Below, piece after piece: positions 7,022-14,875 of a stretch of DNA of 22,333 nucleotides. Under the pieces are notes generated by a model, which saw nothing but the letters and a program-made list of their open reading frames with translations, searched no databases and had not been told where the DNA came from. The position numbers and the translations under genes are program-made. This DNA is from CAYRKT01 sp964425005 (GTDB lineage Bacteria; Synergistota; Synergistia; CAYRKT01), in NCBI GenBank assembly GCA_964425005.1, contig CAYRKT010000024.1, forward strand, positions 1-22,333. Reading direction: 5' to 3'. Position 1 is the stretch's first letter, and each line of letters starts with the position of its first letter.

Positions 7022-8326
7022 CTATAGATAGCTCGCGAACTCCCCCACCATCTCCTCGCCCTCCAGGCGAACGAACCTCGCCAGCACCGTGGAGCCCACG
7101 CCCCAAAGGCCCATAACCCTGAAGTCCAGGAACTCCCTGCACTTGCCCACGCTGAATCCGTCCCTCTCTCGCTCCACCAGGACCTCGAAGAGACACCCCC
7201 TCGAGGCCAGCCTCAACGCGTAAGCCCTCTCCAGCTCAGCGGAGAGCTGAAGGGCTCTTTTGACCCTGTCCTCAATTATATCAGAGGGGATAGGGGGCAT
7301 CCCGAAGGCCTCCGTGCCCGGCCTCGGCGAGAAGGGAAAGACGTGGACCTTGCCGAACCCGAAGGACCTGAGCAGCCCCAAACTCTCCTCGAAGTCACCC
7401 TCCTCCTCGCCGGGAAAGCCCACCATCAGATCGGCCGTTAGGTGCAGGTCCTCCCCCAGGACCTCCCTGACCAGGGAGAGGGCTCGCTCCAGGAAGGCCC
7501 TGTCGTAACCCCTCCTCATCGCCGAGAGGACCCTGCTGGAGCCGGACTGGATCGGCACGTGGAGGTGGGGGCAGAAGGAACCGCACCTGGACAGCGTCCG
7601 AAGCAGCCCCTCCCCCAGGGCGAAGGGCTCCAGGGAGGAGAGCCTGAGCCTGGCCCCGAAGCCCAGGAGGAGGTCGTCCAGGGCCAGGACCAGGTCGCCC
7701 AGGCTCAAACCCAGGTCCACCCCGTAGTCGCCCAGGTTCGTCCCGCAGAGGACCACCTCCCTGACCCCGGCCTCCAGGAGGGAACCCACCTCCCTCAGGA
7801 CGTCCTCGACAGGCTTGCTCCTGGGGAGCCCCCTCAGGATCCTCACGACGCAGTAGGAGCAGGCCCTCCTGCACCCCTCCTGCACCTTCAGGAAGGCCCT
7901 GGTCCTGTAGCGGGGCCCGCCCGGCCCCAGGACCTCCAGCGGCCCCTCGGGCAGCCCCTCGCGCCTCAACACCAAAGGCTCCTCCGCGTCCTCGCCCAGC
8001 AGGGCCGAGGCCACCTCGACCGCCCTAGCCTTGAGGCCATTCCCCAGGAGGGCGGAGACCCCCAGCGCCCTGGCCTCCTCGACCGACATGCGCTGGGCCG
8101 GACAGCCGCAGAGCACCAGCTTCGCCCCCGGGTACCTCCTCCTCAGGGAGGATATGGCCCTCCTCACCTTCCTGTCGGCCTCGGCGGTCACCGAGCAGCC
8201 GTTGAGGAAGACCAGATCGGGGGAGGCGCTGTCCAGGTGGAACCCGGCCCGCTCCAGGAGGGAGGCCATGGCCTCCACCTCGTAGAGGTTGGACCTGCAT
8301 CCCAGGTGTACCAGGTGGACCCTCAT
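7022..8326 (-). CDS. mtaB: tRNA (N6-threonylcarbamoyladenosine(37)-C2)-methylthiotransferase, MtaB-like
   Basis: A radical SAM enzyme that adds a methylthio group to t6A37 of ANN-decoding tRNAs, making ms2t6A. The 434-residue protein has all three parts: an N-terminal UPF0004 domain whose Cys10 (LGCRSN), Cys44 (NGCSVT) and Cys75 (CGCPAQ) bind the auxiliary cluster, a radical SAM core with CRRACSYC (Cys152, Cys156, Cys159), and a C-terminal TRAM-like domain (about 375-430). The opening VHLGCRSNLYEVEAM is closer to MtaB (YqeV) than to MiaB or RimO, and the position after prmA-rsmE is the same as that of yqeV in Bacillus. The ATG at 8326 overlaps the rsmE stop by 4 bases (ATGA), indicating coupled translation. 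RimO or MiaB identity is unlikely but not excluded. Confidence 0.9.
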   Translation of the reverse strand: MRVHLVHLGCRSNLYEVEAMASLLERAGFHLDSASPDLVFLNGCSVTAEADRKVRRAISSLRRRYPGAKLVLCGCPAQRMSVEEARALGVSALLGNGLKARAVEVASALLGEDAEEPLVLRREGLPEGPLEVLGPGGPRYRTRAFLKVQEGCRRACSYCVVRILRGLPRSKPVEDVLREVGSLLEAGVREVVLCGTNLGDYGVDLGLSLGDLVLALDDLLLGFGARLRLSSLEPFALGEGLLRTLSRCGSFCPHLHVPIQSGSSRVLSAMRRGYDRAFLERALSLVREVLGEDLHLTADLMVGFPGEEEGDFEESLGLLRSFGFGKVHVFPFSPRPGTEAFGMPPIPSDIIEDRVKRALQLSAELERAYALRLASRGCLFEVLVERERDGFSVGKCREFLDFRVMGLWGVGSTVLARFVRLEGEEMVGEFASYL

Positions 8327-9081
8327 CCCAACACCTCCGACAAACCCAAGGCCAGCGCCGAGGCGGCCACCGCCGCCGTGGGGGATCTCAGGGTAAGACG
8401 ACCCAGCCTGGCGAGGGGAACGCCCCTCTCCCGAAGGAGGGAGATCTCTCCCCCGGAGAACCCCCCCTCGGGCCCCACGATCAGCTCCACCGGCATCCCC
8501 CTCGATATCCTCTCGGCCAGGAGCCTACCCAGCGGCGAGACCTCCCCCTCCCCCTCGGACGGAGCCGCGCAGGCTATGGGACCAAGACAAAGCCCCACGG
8601 CCTCCTCCAGGGAGCCCAGGAAGGACACCTCGGGCAGGTAGGGGTTCCCCGACTGCTTGGAGGCCTCGACCGCGATCCTCCTGAGCCTCTCTAGCCTGAC
8701 CTCCCCCGTCGAGGAGCTATGCGATCTCTCCGAGCGGAATACCCCTATGGCCCTGACGCCCAGCTCCGTGAGGGTCCTTACCGCCTCCTCCAGGGCCGAC
8801 CTGGAGGGGAGGGCCATGAGGACGAGCACCGGATAGGGCCTCTTCAGCGTCTCGAAGCCCTCTATCCGAAGCTCCAGGGAGCCCCTGGAGGCCGAGACCA
8901 CCGTGCAGGAGGCCCTCCTGCCGTCCTCGAAGAGGAGCTGAACCCGCTCCCCCACCTTGAGCCTACAGGCCCTAGCGTGGGACACCTCACAGGGGTCCTC
9001 CAGGAAGGCCCTATCCCCCTCCAGCCTGACGGAGGAGGCTCGAAGGCGAAGCGAAAACCCCAAACCACCCGTCCGACTCAT
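8323..9081 (-). CDS. rsmE: 16S rRNA (uracil(1498)-N3)-methyltransferase RsmE
   Basis: A SPOUT-class methyltransferase that makes m3U1498 in 16S rRNA using SAM. Of 252 residues, an N-terminal PUA-like part (about 8-75) precedes the knotted SPOUT domain. Family motifs seen are SERS (117-120), EASKQSGNPYLPEV (139-152), IVGPEGGFSGGEI (201-213) and LGRLTLRSPTAAVAA (226-240). Most relatives have R-T-E-T-A at the last motif; here it is R-S-P-T-A, a change worth noting near the SAM-binding knot. ATG 9081 is chosen because GAGGTGA sits 9 bases upstream. This start lies inside prmA, giving a 71-base overlap; TTG at 9063 is the alternative and still overlaps. The position between prmA and mtaB matches the yqeT-yqeU-yqeV order of Bacillus. 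Confidence 0.9.
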   Translation of the reverse strand: MSRTGGLGFSLRLRASSVRLEGDRAFLEDPCEVSHARACRLKVGERVQLLFEDGRRASCTVVSASRGSLELRIEGFETLKRPYPVLVLMALPSRSALEEAVRTLTELGVRAIGVFRSERSHSSSTGEVRLERLRRIAVEASKQSGNPYLPEVSFLGSLEEAVGLCLGPIACAAPSEGEGEVSPLGRLLAERISRGMPVELIVGPEGGFSGGEISLLRERGVPLARLGRLTLRSPTAAVAASALALGLSEVLG

Positions 9082-9886
9082 CCCTAGCCCTCACCTCGAA
9101 GCCCATCTCCCCCAGAAGTCCCACCGCCCTGGCCAGCTGTCCCTCCCCGTAGAGGCCCGACAGGAGAAGGGAACCGCCGAACCCGCGACCCCTGACCTCC
9201 TCCAGGAGCTCGAGCAGGAGGCCCTCCTCCAGGTTAGCCAGCAGGAGGTCGAAGCGGAGCTCCTCCAGGGGCTTCAGCATGTCGCCGCAGAGCAGAGCAA
9301 CCCTCCCATCTAGCCCGTTGGCCCTCAGGTTCTCCTCCGCCTCCTCCACGGCGTTTCGGTCTATCTCGACCCCCACCACCTCGGGGCACCCGAGCTTCAG
9401 CAGGGCTATGGACAGGATCCCCGACCCCACCCCCACCTCCAGAGCCCTCCTTGGCCTCACCGCCTCGAAGGCCCGGGGTAGGAGCTTCAGGGCCGCCTGG
9501 GTGGAGCCGTGGAGGCCCGTTCCGAAGGCGCACCCGGGCTTTATCCTTATGGGCAAAAGCCCTCCCTCGAAGGGGCCATCGTGCCAGGGGGGGACCACCA
9601 GAAAGGGCCCCACCTCCACTGGGCAAAAGCCCTCCCGCACCTCCCTTATCCAGTCCCTGGCCTCCTCCTCGGAGGTCTCCACCTCCAGTACCCCAAGCCC
9701 CCTCTCCTCCAGGAAGGATACCGCCCACCTGGCCCTGGATGGTAGGTCGACCGAGGGCACGAAGAAGAGGCTGACCTCCCTCCCCTCCTCCCAGGCCCCC
9801 AGGGAGGAGAGCTCGAAGGAGAGCTCCGACAGGAGCTCTGCGGGGGCCTCCTCGCTCAGCCTGATCTTCAGCACCTTCCAGCCCAT
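9011..9886 (-). CDS. prmA: Ribosomal protein L11 methyltransferase PrmA
   Basis: A SAM-dependent class I methyltransferase that methylates ribosomal protein L11. The 291-residue protein has the expected N-terminal substrate domain (about 1-70) and a Rossmann domain. Motifs are CAFGTGLHGSTQAALKLL (119-136, usually FGTGTHPTT), LEVGVGSGILSIALL (149-163), acidic VGVEID (171-176) and DLLLANL (213-219). The two small departures, GLHGST for GTHPTT and LEVG for LDVG, keep the overall pattern. ATG at 9886 lies 2 bases after the dnaJ stop, with GGGAG upstream. The last 23 or so codons are shared in another frame with rsmE. The dnaJ-prmA-rsmE-mtaB order strongly supports the identity. Confidence 0.9.
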   Translation of the reverse strand: MGWKVLKIRLSEEAPAELLSELSFELSSLGAWEEGREVSLFFVPSVDLPSRARWAVSFLEERGLGVLEVETSEEEARDWIREVREGFCPVEVGPFLVVPPWHDGPFEGGLLPIRIKPGCAFGTGLHGSTQAALKLLPRAFEAVRPRRALEVGVGSGILSIALLKLGCPEVVGVEIDRNAVEEAEENLRANGLDGRVALLCGDMLKPLEELRFDLLLANLEEGLLLELLEEVRGRGFGGSLLLSGLYGEGQLARAVGLLGEMGFEVRARDESDGWFGVFASPSSLLRQAGGG

Positions 9887-9888
9887 GG

Positions 9889-10962
9889 CTAAAGCTCCCT
9901 CTCCAGCTCCTCCAGGAGCTTCCTGGCCCTGGGGGAGAGCCTCCTCGGGACCTCCACCTCCACCACCACTCTGAGGTCTCCCCTCCCCCTGGACCTGAAT
10001 CGCGGCATGCCCCTGCCCTTGAGGGTCAACACCGCGCCGGGCTGGGTGCCAGGGGGTATCTCCACCTCCACCCTGGACCCATCCAGGTGTTCGATGGCCA
10101 AGGTCCCACCCAGGGCGGCCCTGACGAAGGAGACCTTGGCCCTGTAGATCAGGTCGTCCCCCTCCCTCTCGAAGCGCGGATGGGGCTTTACCCTCACGAG
10201 CACGTACAGGTCTCCCGGCGGAGCGCCCCTCTCCCCCAACCCCCCGGCCCCGGGGATCCTGTACCTCAAGCCGCTTTCCACCCCGGGCTCTATCTCCACC
10301 TCCACCCGGCGGACGTTCCTCACGAAGCCGCTACCCCCGCACCTGGAGCACCTCTTCTCCACCCTCTTGCCGCTCCCCCGACAGTCGGGGCACTCGAAGA
10401 CGCGCACGAACTGGCCGAAGATGGAGCTGCTCCTCTGGGTGACCTGCCCCGTCCCGCCGCAGGTGGGACACCTCAACACCTGGCTCCCGGGCTCCGCCCC
10501 GCTCCCGCCGCACCGGTCGCAGGCGTTCCAGCGGGGGGCCTCCACCGTCCTCCTGGTCCCGGCGTAGGCCTCCTCCAGGCTCACCTCCAGGACCACCTCC
10601 AGGTCCTCCCCCTTCCTGGGCCCCCTCTTCGCCCTCCTCCCGAAGAAGGACTCGAAGAGGTCTCCCAGCCCCATGTCCCCGAAGAGGTCGGAGAAGTCGC
10701 CCCAGGGGGCACCTCCCGCGTCGAAGCCGCCGGGGGGGACCTCCCCCGTGGTCCCGAACTGGTCGTACTGGGCCCTCTTGACCGGGTCGCTCAGGACCTC
10801 GTAGGCCTCGTTGATCTCCTTGAAGCGCTCCTCCGCCTTGGGGTCGTCCCTGTTGGCGTCGGGATGGTACTGCCTGACCAGCCGCCTGTAGGCCTTCTTT
10901 ATCTCCTCCTGGGTGGCGTTCCTGGGAACGCCCAGGATCTCGTAGTAGTCCTTGGAAGCCAG
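9889..10962 (-). CDS. dnaJ: Chaperone protein DnaJ, apparent CTG start
   Basis: The general Hsp40 co-chaperone that delivers clients to DnaK and stimulates its ATPase. Read from CTG at 10960-10962 it has 357 residues: J domain (1-70) opening xASKDYYEILGV with HPD at 33-35, a short Gly/Phe region (about 75-110), four zinc-binding repeats CDRCGGSG (148-155), CPTCGGTG (165-172), CPDCRGSG (191-198) and CSRCGGSG (205-212), then the C-terminal substrate and dimerisation domains. No ATG, GTG or TTG exists in frame before the J domain: a TGA lies two codons upstream of the CTG, and the first in-frame ATG (10674) would remove the whole J domain. GAGGTGA at 10969-10975 is 6 bases upstream of the CTG. 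It heads a run of seven same-strand genes. grpE, dnaK and hrcA are absent here. Confidence 0.9.
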   Translation of the reverse strand: MASKDYYEILGVPRNATQEEIKKAYRRLVRQYHPDANRDDPKAEERFKEINEAYEVLSDPVKRAQYDQFGTTGEVPPGGFDAGGAPWGDFSDLFGDMGLGDLFESFFGRRAKRGPRKGEDLEVVLEVSLEEAYAGTRRTVEAPRWNACDRCGGSGAEPGSQVLRCPTCGGTGQVTQRSSSIFGQFVRVFECPDCRGSGKRVEKRCSRCGGSGFVRNVRRVEVEIEPGVESGLRYRIPGAGGLGERGAPPGDLYVLVRVKPHPRFEREGDDLIYRAKVSFVRAALGGTLAIEHLDGSRVEVEIPPGTQPGAVLTLKGRGMPRFRSRGRGDLRVVVEVEVPRRLSPRARKLLEELEREL

Positions 10963-10968
10963 GGCTCA

Positions 10969-10975
10969 TCACCTC
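10969..10975 (-). promoter_or_regulatory. Ribosome binding site that fixes the dnaJ start at CTG
   Basis: GAGGTGA is read on the minus strand, with 6 bases between it and the CTG codon at 10960-10962. The ATG at 10967-10969 overlaps this motif and opens a different frame, so it cannot serve DnaJ. The J/HEAT gene has nearly the same arrangement: GGTGATG, four bases, then TTG. Confidence 0.6.
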
Positions 10976-11022
10976 TTCGTCAGGGGGAAAAGGCTAAAGA
11001 TCTCGCGGGACAAAGCCTTATA

Positions 11023-11052
11023 ATTATATACCCCCCGAGGGGAAGCGATCAA
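11023..11052 (-). promoter_or_regulatory. Putative promoter of the dnaJ operon
   Basis: On the minus strand a perfect -10 TATAAT (11023-11028) follows a -35-like TTGATC (11047-11052) with an 18-bp spacer. Transcription would start near 11015, giving a leader of about 50 bases before dnaJ. It lies just past the metK terminator hairpin. I looked for a CIRCE element (the HrcA operator) here and found none. Confidence 0.6.
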
Positions 11053-11075
11053 AAGCGGCCTTGCTCCCCAAAGAC

Positions 11076-11111
11076 CGAACAGGGCCCGACCTCCCGGTCG
11101 GGCCCTGTTCG
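11076..11111 (-). terminator. Strong hairpin terminator after metK
   Basis: A perfect 16-bp stem with left arm CGAACAGGGCCCGACC (11076-11091), a four-base loop (11092-11095) and the right arm at 11096-11111, starting 24 bases after the metK stop. On the minus strand it is followed by GTCTTTGGGG, a weak T-run, so it may be helped by other factors. It separates the liv-metK unit from the dnaJ unit. Confidence 0.75.
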
Positions 11112-11135
11112 AACCTAAGGCCACAGGCCTTGAGC

Positions 11136-12338
11136 TCACAACCTCTGGGCAGCCTTCCGGAGCACCTCCGCCCTGTCCGTCCTCTCCCAGGCGGGCATGG
11201 GGTCCAGGTCTATCCTCCCCATGTGCCCGTAGGCGGCGACCCTCAGGTACTGGGGCTTCCTGAGCTCCAGATCCCTTATTATGGCGGCGGGCCTGAAGTC
11301 GAAGTACTCCCTTATCAGCTCCACCAGCTTCTCGTCCGGGATGACCCCGGTCCCGAAGGTCTCCACCATGATGGAGACGGGATGGGCCACCCCTATGGCG
11401 TAGGCCACCTGGATCTGACAGCGCCTGGCTAGCCCAGCCGCCACCACGTTCTTGGCGGCGTACCTGGCCATGTAGGCCCCGGATCGATCCACCTTGGTGG
11501 GGTCCTTCCCGGAGAAGCAGCCGCCCCCGTGGGGCACCACCCCTCCGTAGGTGTCCACCATTATCTTCCTCCCGGTGAGCCCCGTGTCGGCCAGAGGTCC
11601 GCCCAGGACGAACCTGCCGGTGGGGTTGACCAGTATCCTGGGCGATCGGTCCATCAGCTCGGGCGGTATGGTGGGCCTGATCACGTGCTCTATGACGTCG
11701 GCCCTTATCTGCTCTACCTCCACCGCGGGGTGGTGCTGGCAGGAGACCACGATGGTGTCCACCCTCACGGGCCTGCCCCCCTCGTACTCCAGCGTCACCT
11801 GGGTCTTCCCGTCGGGCCGAAGGTAGGGTATTATCCTCTCCTTCCTGACCTGCGCCAGCCTCCTGGCCAGCCTGTGGGCCAGGGCTATGGGCATCGGCAA
11901 CATCTCGGGGCTCTCGTCGCAGGCGTACCCTATCATCATGCCCTGGTCGCCGGCGCCTATCCTGTCTATCTCGTCGTCGGACATCTCGCTCTCCCTGACC
12001 TCCAGGGCCCTGTTGACCCCCTGGGCTATGTCGGGAGACTGCTCGTCTATGGCCGTTATGACCGCGCAGGTGTCGCCGTCGAAGCCGTACTTGGCGCGGG
12101 TGTAGCCCACGTTCCTCACCACTTCCCTGGCTATCTTCGGGATGTCCACGTAGCAGGTGGTGGTGATCTCCCCGGCTACCACCACGAGGCCAGTGGTGAC
12201 CAGCGTCTCAGCGGCAACCCTCGCGAGGGGATCCTCCTTCAGTATCGCGTCCAGTATGGCGTCGGATATCTGGTCCGCCAGCTTATCGGGATGCCCTTCA
12301 GTGACCGATTCCGAGGTGAGCAAGAACATCTCTGCCAT
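11136..12338 (-). CDS. metK: S-adenosylmethionine synthetase
   Basis: MetK makes S-adenosylmethionine from methionine and ATP as a cytosolic tetramer. The 400-residue protein carries the family's markers: TSESVTEGHPDKLADQISDA near the start (ATP-binding His16 and Asp18), the GAGDQGMMIGYA loop, and the phosphate-binding GGGCFSGKDPTKVDRSGAY, where relatives usually have Ala instead of the Cys. ATG at 12338 is chosen over an upstream in-frame GTG (12347) because GGGAGGTG, the ribosome binding site, overlaps that GTG and lies 7 bases before the ATG. The gene starts 20 bases after the livF stop with no terminator between, so it probably shares the liv transcript. It supplies SAM for the neighbouring methyltransferases, MtaB and NrdG; direct co-regulation is inference. 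Confidence 0.96.
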   Translation of the reverse strand: MAEMFLLTSESVTEGHPDKLADQISDAILDAILKEDPLARVAAETLVTTGLVVVAGEITTTCYVDIPKIAREVVRNVGYTRAKYGFDGDTCAVITAIDEQSPDIAQGVNRALEVRESEMSDDEIDRIGAGDQGMMIGYACDESPEMLPMPIALAHRLARRLAQVRKERIIPYLRPDGKTQVTLEYEGGRPVRVDTIVVSCQHHPAVEVEQIRADVIEHVIRPTIPPELMDRSPRILVNPTGRFVLGGPLADTGLTGRKIMVDTYGGVVPHGGGCFSGKDPTKVDRSGAYMARYAAKNVVAAGLARRCQIQVAYAIGVAHPVSIMVETFGTGVIPDEKLVELIREYFDFRPAAIIRDLELRKPQYLRVAAYGHMGRIDLDPMPAWERTDRAEVLRKAAQRL

Positions 12339-12358
12339 AGACCACACCTCCCGAAAAT

Positions 12359-13063
12359 CTAACCACCCAGGTACGCCTTCACCACCCGCTCGTCCTTGAG
12401 CAGGGACCTGCCCTCGCCCTCCATGACCACCCTGCCCGTCTCAAGGACGTAGGCGTAGTGGGCTATCTTGAGCGCCCCGTAGGCGTTCTGCTCCACCAGC
12501 AGGACGGTCTTGCCCTCCCCGTTTATGGCCTCTATTATGTCGAAGACCTCCTTGACCAAAAGGGGAGCCAGTCCCAGGGAGGGCTCGTCCATCATAACGA
12601 AATCGGGCCGGGACATCAAGGCCCTGCCGAGGGCTAGCATCTGCTGCTCCCCTCCCGAGAGGGTCCCCCCTTTCTGGCGAACCCTCTCCTTGAGCCGGGG
12701 GAACAGCTCGAAGACCCAGTCCAGGTCCCGCCTTATCCCGTCGGCGTCGTCCCTCTTGTAGGCCCCCAGCATGAGGTTCTCCAGCACCGTGAGGTTGGGG
12801 AAGATCCTCCTACCCTCCGGCACCATAACCAGACCCATCCTCACTATCTCCTCAGGGGCCATCCCCGACAGGGACCTGCCCCTGAAGGAGATCTCCCCCC
12901 TCCTGGGCCTCACCAGTCCAGCTATGGCCCTCAGGGTGGTGCTCTTCCCCGCCCCGTTCGCCCCGATGAGGGTCACCACCTTGCCCTCGGGGACCTCGAC
13001 GGAGATCCCCTTGAGGGCGTGTATACCCCCGTAGAAGACGTGCAGATCCCTAACCTGAAGCAT
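12359..13063 (-). CDS. livF: Branched-chain amino-acid ABC transporter ATP-binding protein LivF
   Basis: One of the two ATPases powering the LivHM permease. The 234-residue protein shows GANGAGKST (Walker A), VMVPEGRRIFPNLTVLENL, LSGGEQQMLALGRAL (signature) and VMMDEPSLGLAP (Walker B), the last being typical of LivF rather than LivG. The short protein without the LivG insertion also fits. ATG at 13061-13063 lies inside the end of livG, giving a 14-base overlap and probable coupled translation. metK follows after 20 bases. Confidence 0.94.
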   Translation of the reverse strand: MLQVRDLHVFYGGIHALKGISVEVPEGKVVTLIGANGAGKSTTLRAIAGLVRPRRGEISFRGRSLSGMAPEEIVRMGLVMVPEGRRIFPNLTVLENLMLGAYKRDDADGIRRDLDWVFELFPRLKERVRQKGGTLSGGEQQMLALGRALMSRPDFVMMDEPSLGLAPLLVKEVFDIIEAINGEGKTVLLVEQNAYGALKIAHYAYVLETGRVVMEGEGRSLLKDERVVKAYLGG

Positions 13064-13835
13064 GGAGGTAGTCCTCCCCCAGATAGGCCTCTATGACCTT
13101 AGGGTCGCTCTGGATCTCCGCGGGAGTCCCCTCGGATATCACCTTCCCGTAGTCCAGGACCCATATGCGCTCGCATATGCCCATCACCACCTTCATGTCG
13201 TGCTCTATGAGCAGGATGGTCAGGTCGAACTCCTCGCGGATCCTCCTTATGAAGTCCATGAGCTCAGACGACTCCTGCGGGTTCATCCCGGCCGCCGGCT
13301 CGTCGAGGAGCAAGAGCTTAGGAGAGGTGGCCAGGGCCCTGGCTATCTCGAGCCTCCTCTGCTGGCCGTAGGGCAAGCCCCTTGCCCTCTCCCCCCACAC
13401 CTCCCTGAGGCCCAGACGCTCCAGCAGCTCCATGGCCTTGCCCCTGAGCTCCTCCTCCTCCCTGACGTAGGAGGGAAGCCTTAGGGCCGCCGCCCACCAG
13501 GGACCCCTCTGCCTGACCCTAAAGCCCACCATCACGTTGTCCAGGACCGTCCTGCTGCCGAACAACCTTATGTTCTGGAAGGTCCTGGCTATCCCGGCCT
13601 CGCAGACCCGATGGGGCTCCCAGCCGGTTATGTCCCGGCCCATGAAGTAGATCCTGCCCGCGGTGGGTTTGTAGAACCCCGTTATCATGTTGAAGACCGT
13701 GGTCTTCCCGGCGCCGTTCGGGCCTATCAGCCCCACGAGGGCGCCCTTGGCTATCTCGACGGAGAAGCCGTCCACCGCCACCAGGCCGCCGAAGCGCATC
13801 GTGAGCCCCTCGGTCCTGAGCATGGGAGCGCTCAC
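13050..13835 (-). CDS. livG: Branched-chain amino-acid ABC transporter ATP-binding protein LivG
   Basis: Second ATPase of the Liv importer. The 261-residue protein has GPNGAGKTT (Walker A), GIARTFQNIRLF (Q-loop, typical of LivG), the family's longer helical insertion (about residues 105-140), the signature LPYGQQRRLEIARAL, LLLLDEPAAGMNP (Walker B) and LIEHDMKVVMG (H-loop). The start is GTG at 13833-13835; its first bases overlap the livM stop by 4 (GTGA). An ATG four codons later (13823) is the alternative. The neighbours livM and livF confirm its role. Confidence 0.94.
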   Translation of the reverse strand: MSAPMLRTEGLTMRFGGLVAVDGFSVEIAKGALVGLIGPNGAGKTTVFNMITGFYKPTAGRIYFMGRDITGWEPHRVCEAGIARTFQNIRLFGSRTVLDNVMVGFRVRQRGPWWAAALRLPSYVREEEELRGKAMELLERLGLREVWGERARGLPYGQQRRLEIARALATSPKLLLLDEPAAGMNPQESSELMDFIRRIREEFDLTILLIEHDMKVVMGICERIWVLDYGKVISEGTPAEIQSDPKVIEAYLGEDYLHASG

Positions 13836-14875
13836 GACCTACCCCCCCTCCTAGCCAGGGCGGCCCTCAGGCTCGACCAGGTGATCTCCCGGTCGCCCAG
13901 AAAGCCCTCCTGCCTGAACAGTATGATCGCTATCAGCAGCAGCGAGAAGACCACCATCCTCATGCCGGATATGCCCGGTATGTGGATGCCGAACACGGTG
14001 GTGGGGGATTCCACGAAGCGAAGCCACTCCAGCAGGACGGTGAAGGCGGCGGCCGACACCACCGTCCCGGTTATGGAGCCGAGGCCCCCAGCCACCACTA
14101 TGGTGAGGACGTTGAAGGTCAGGAAGAAGGTGAAGGTCTTGGGGTCTATGGTGGTGAGAAGGCTTCCCAGAAGGCCCCCCGCCAACCCGGCGAAGAAACC
14201 ACCCAGGGTGAAGGCCAAGACCCTGTACCTGTAGGTGTCCACCCCCATGGCCCGGGCGGCCACCTCGTCGTCCCTTATGGCCTTCAGGACGTTCCCCACG
14301 TTGCTCCTGGCTATGTTCACCACGACGAACAGGGAGAACAGCGCCACCCCCCAGTTCCAGTAGAGGTTGGCGTGGGAGGGTATCCCCTTGAGGCCCAACG
14401 CCCCGTTGGTGAGCCAGGGGACGTTGTTGGCCACCACCCTTATGATCTCGGCGAAGCCCAGGGTGGCTATGCCCAGGTAGTCGCCCGAGAGCTTCAAAAC
14501 CGGCATCCCTATGAGCAGGGCGAACAGGGCGGCCACGATCCCCCCCAGCAGAAGCGCCGGAAGGAAGGGCCACTGGACGCTCGCCAGGGGCTCCATCAGC
14601 GGCGCGATGATGAAGGTCATCTTCTTCTGGAGGGGGCTCATTATGAGGAGGGCGCAGGTGTAGGCCCCCACAGCCATGAAGCCGGCGTGCCCCAGGGAGA
14701 ACATGCCGGTGAACCCGTATATCAGGTTGAGCCCCAGGGCGGCCACCGTGTTTATGGCCACCAGGTTCAATATCCTCAGCTTATAGTCGTCCAGGGTCCT
14801 CTGGGCCCACACCAGGAAGCCCAGGAAGGCCAGGACCAGAAGGGCGTTGAGGAAGGACTCATCTCTCCACCTCAT
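13832..14875 (-). CDS. livM: Branched-chain amino-acid ABC transporter permease LivM
   Basis: Membrane permease subunit that pairs with LivH. From ATG at 14873-14875 the protein has 347 residues; the open frame runs further upstream to 15142 but that part overlaps livH and is not similar to the family. The LivM hallmark GLNLIYGFTGMFSLGHAGF lies at about residues 46-64, and the cytoplasmic loop that contacts the ATPases is KAIRDDEVAARAMGVDTYRY. Around nine hydrophobic segments can be seen. The ATG overlaps the livH stop (TGATG), so the two subunits are probably made in equal amounts. Confidence 0.94.
   Translation of the reverse strand: MRWRDESFLNALLVLAFLGFLVWAQRTLDDYKLRILNLVAINTVAALGLNLIYGFTGMFSLGHAGFMAVGAYTCALLIMSPLQKKMTFIIAPLMEPLASVQWPFLPALLLGGIVAALFALLIGMPVLKLSGDYLGIATLGFAEIIRVVANNVPWLTNGALGLKGIPSHANLYWNWGVALFSLFVVVNIARSNVGNVLKAIRDDEVAARAMGVDTYRYRVLAFTLGGFFAGLAGGLLGSLLTTIDPKTFTFFLTFNVLTIVVAGGLGSITGTVVSAAAFTVLLEWLRFVESPTTVFGIHIPGISGMRMVVFSLLLIAIILFRQEGFLGDREITWSSLRAALARRGGRS

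Noticed and set aside
10963..11135. CIRCE or other heat-shock operator before dnaJ
   Set aside because: No TTAGCACTC/GAGTGCTAA inverted repeat can be found; only an ordinary promoter and the metK hairpin are visible.
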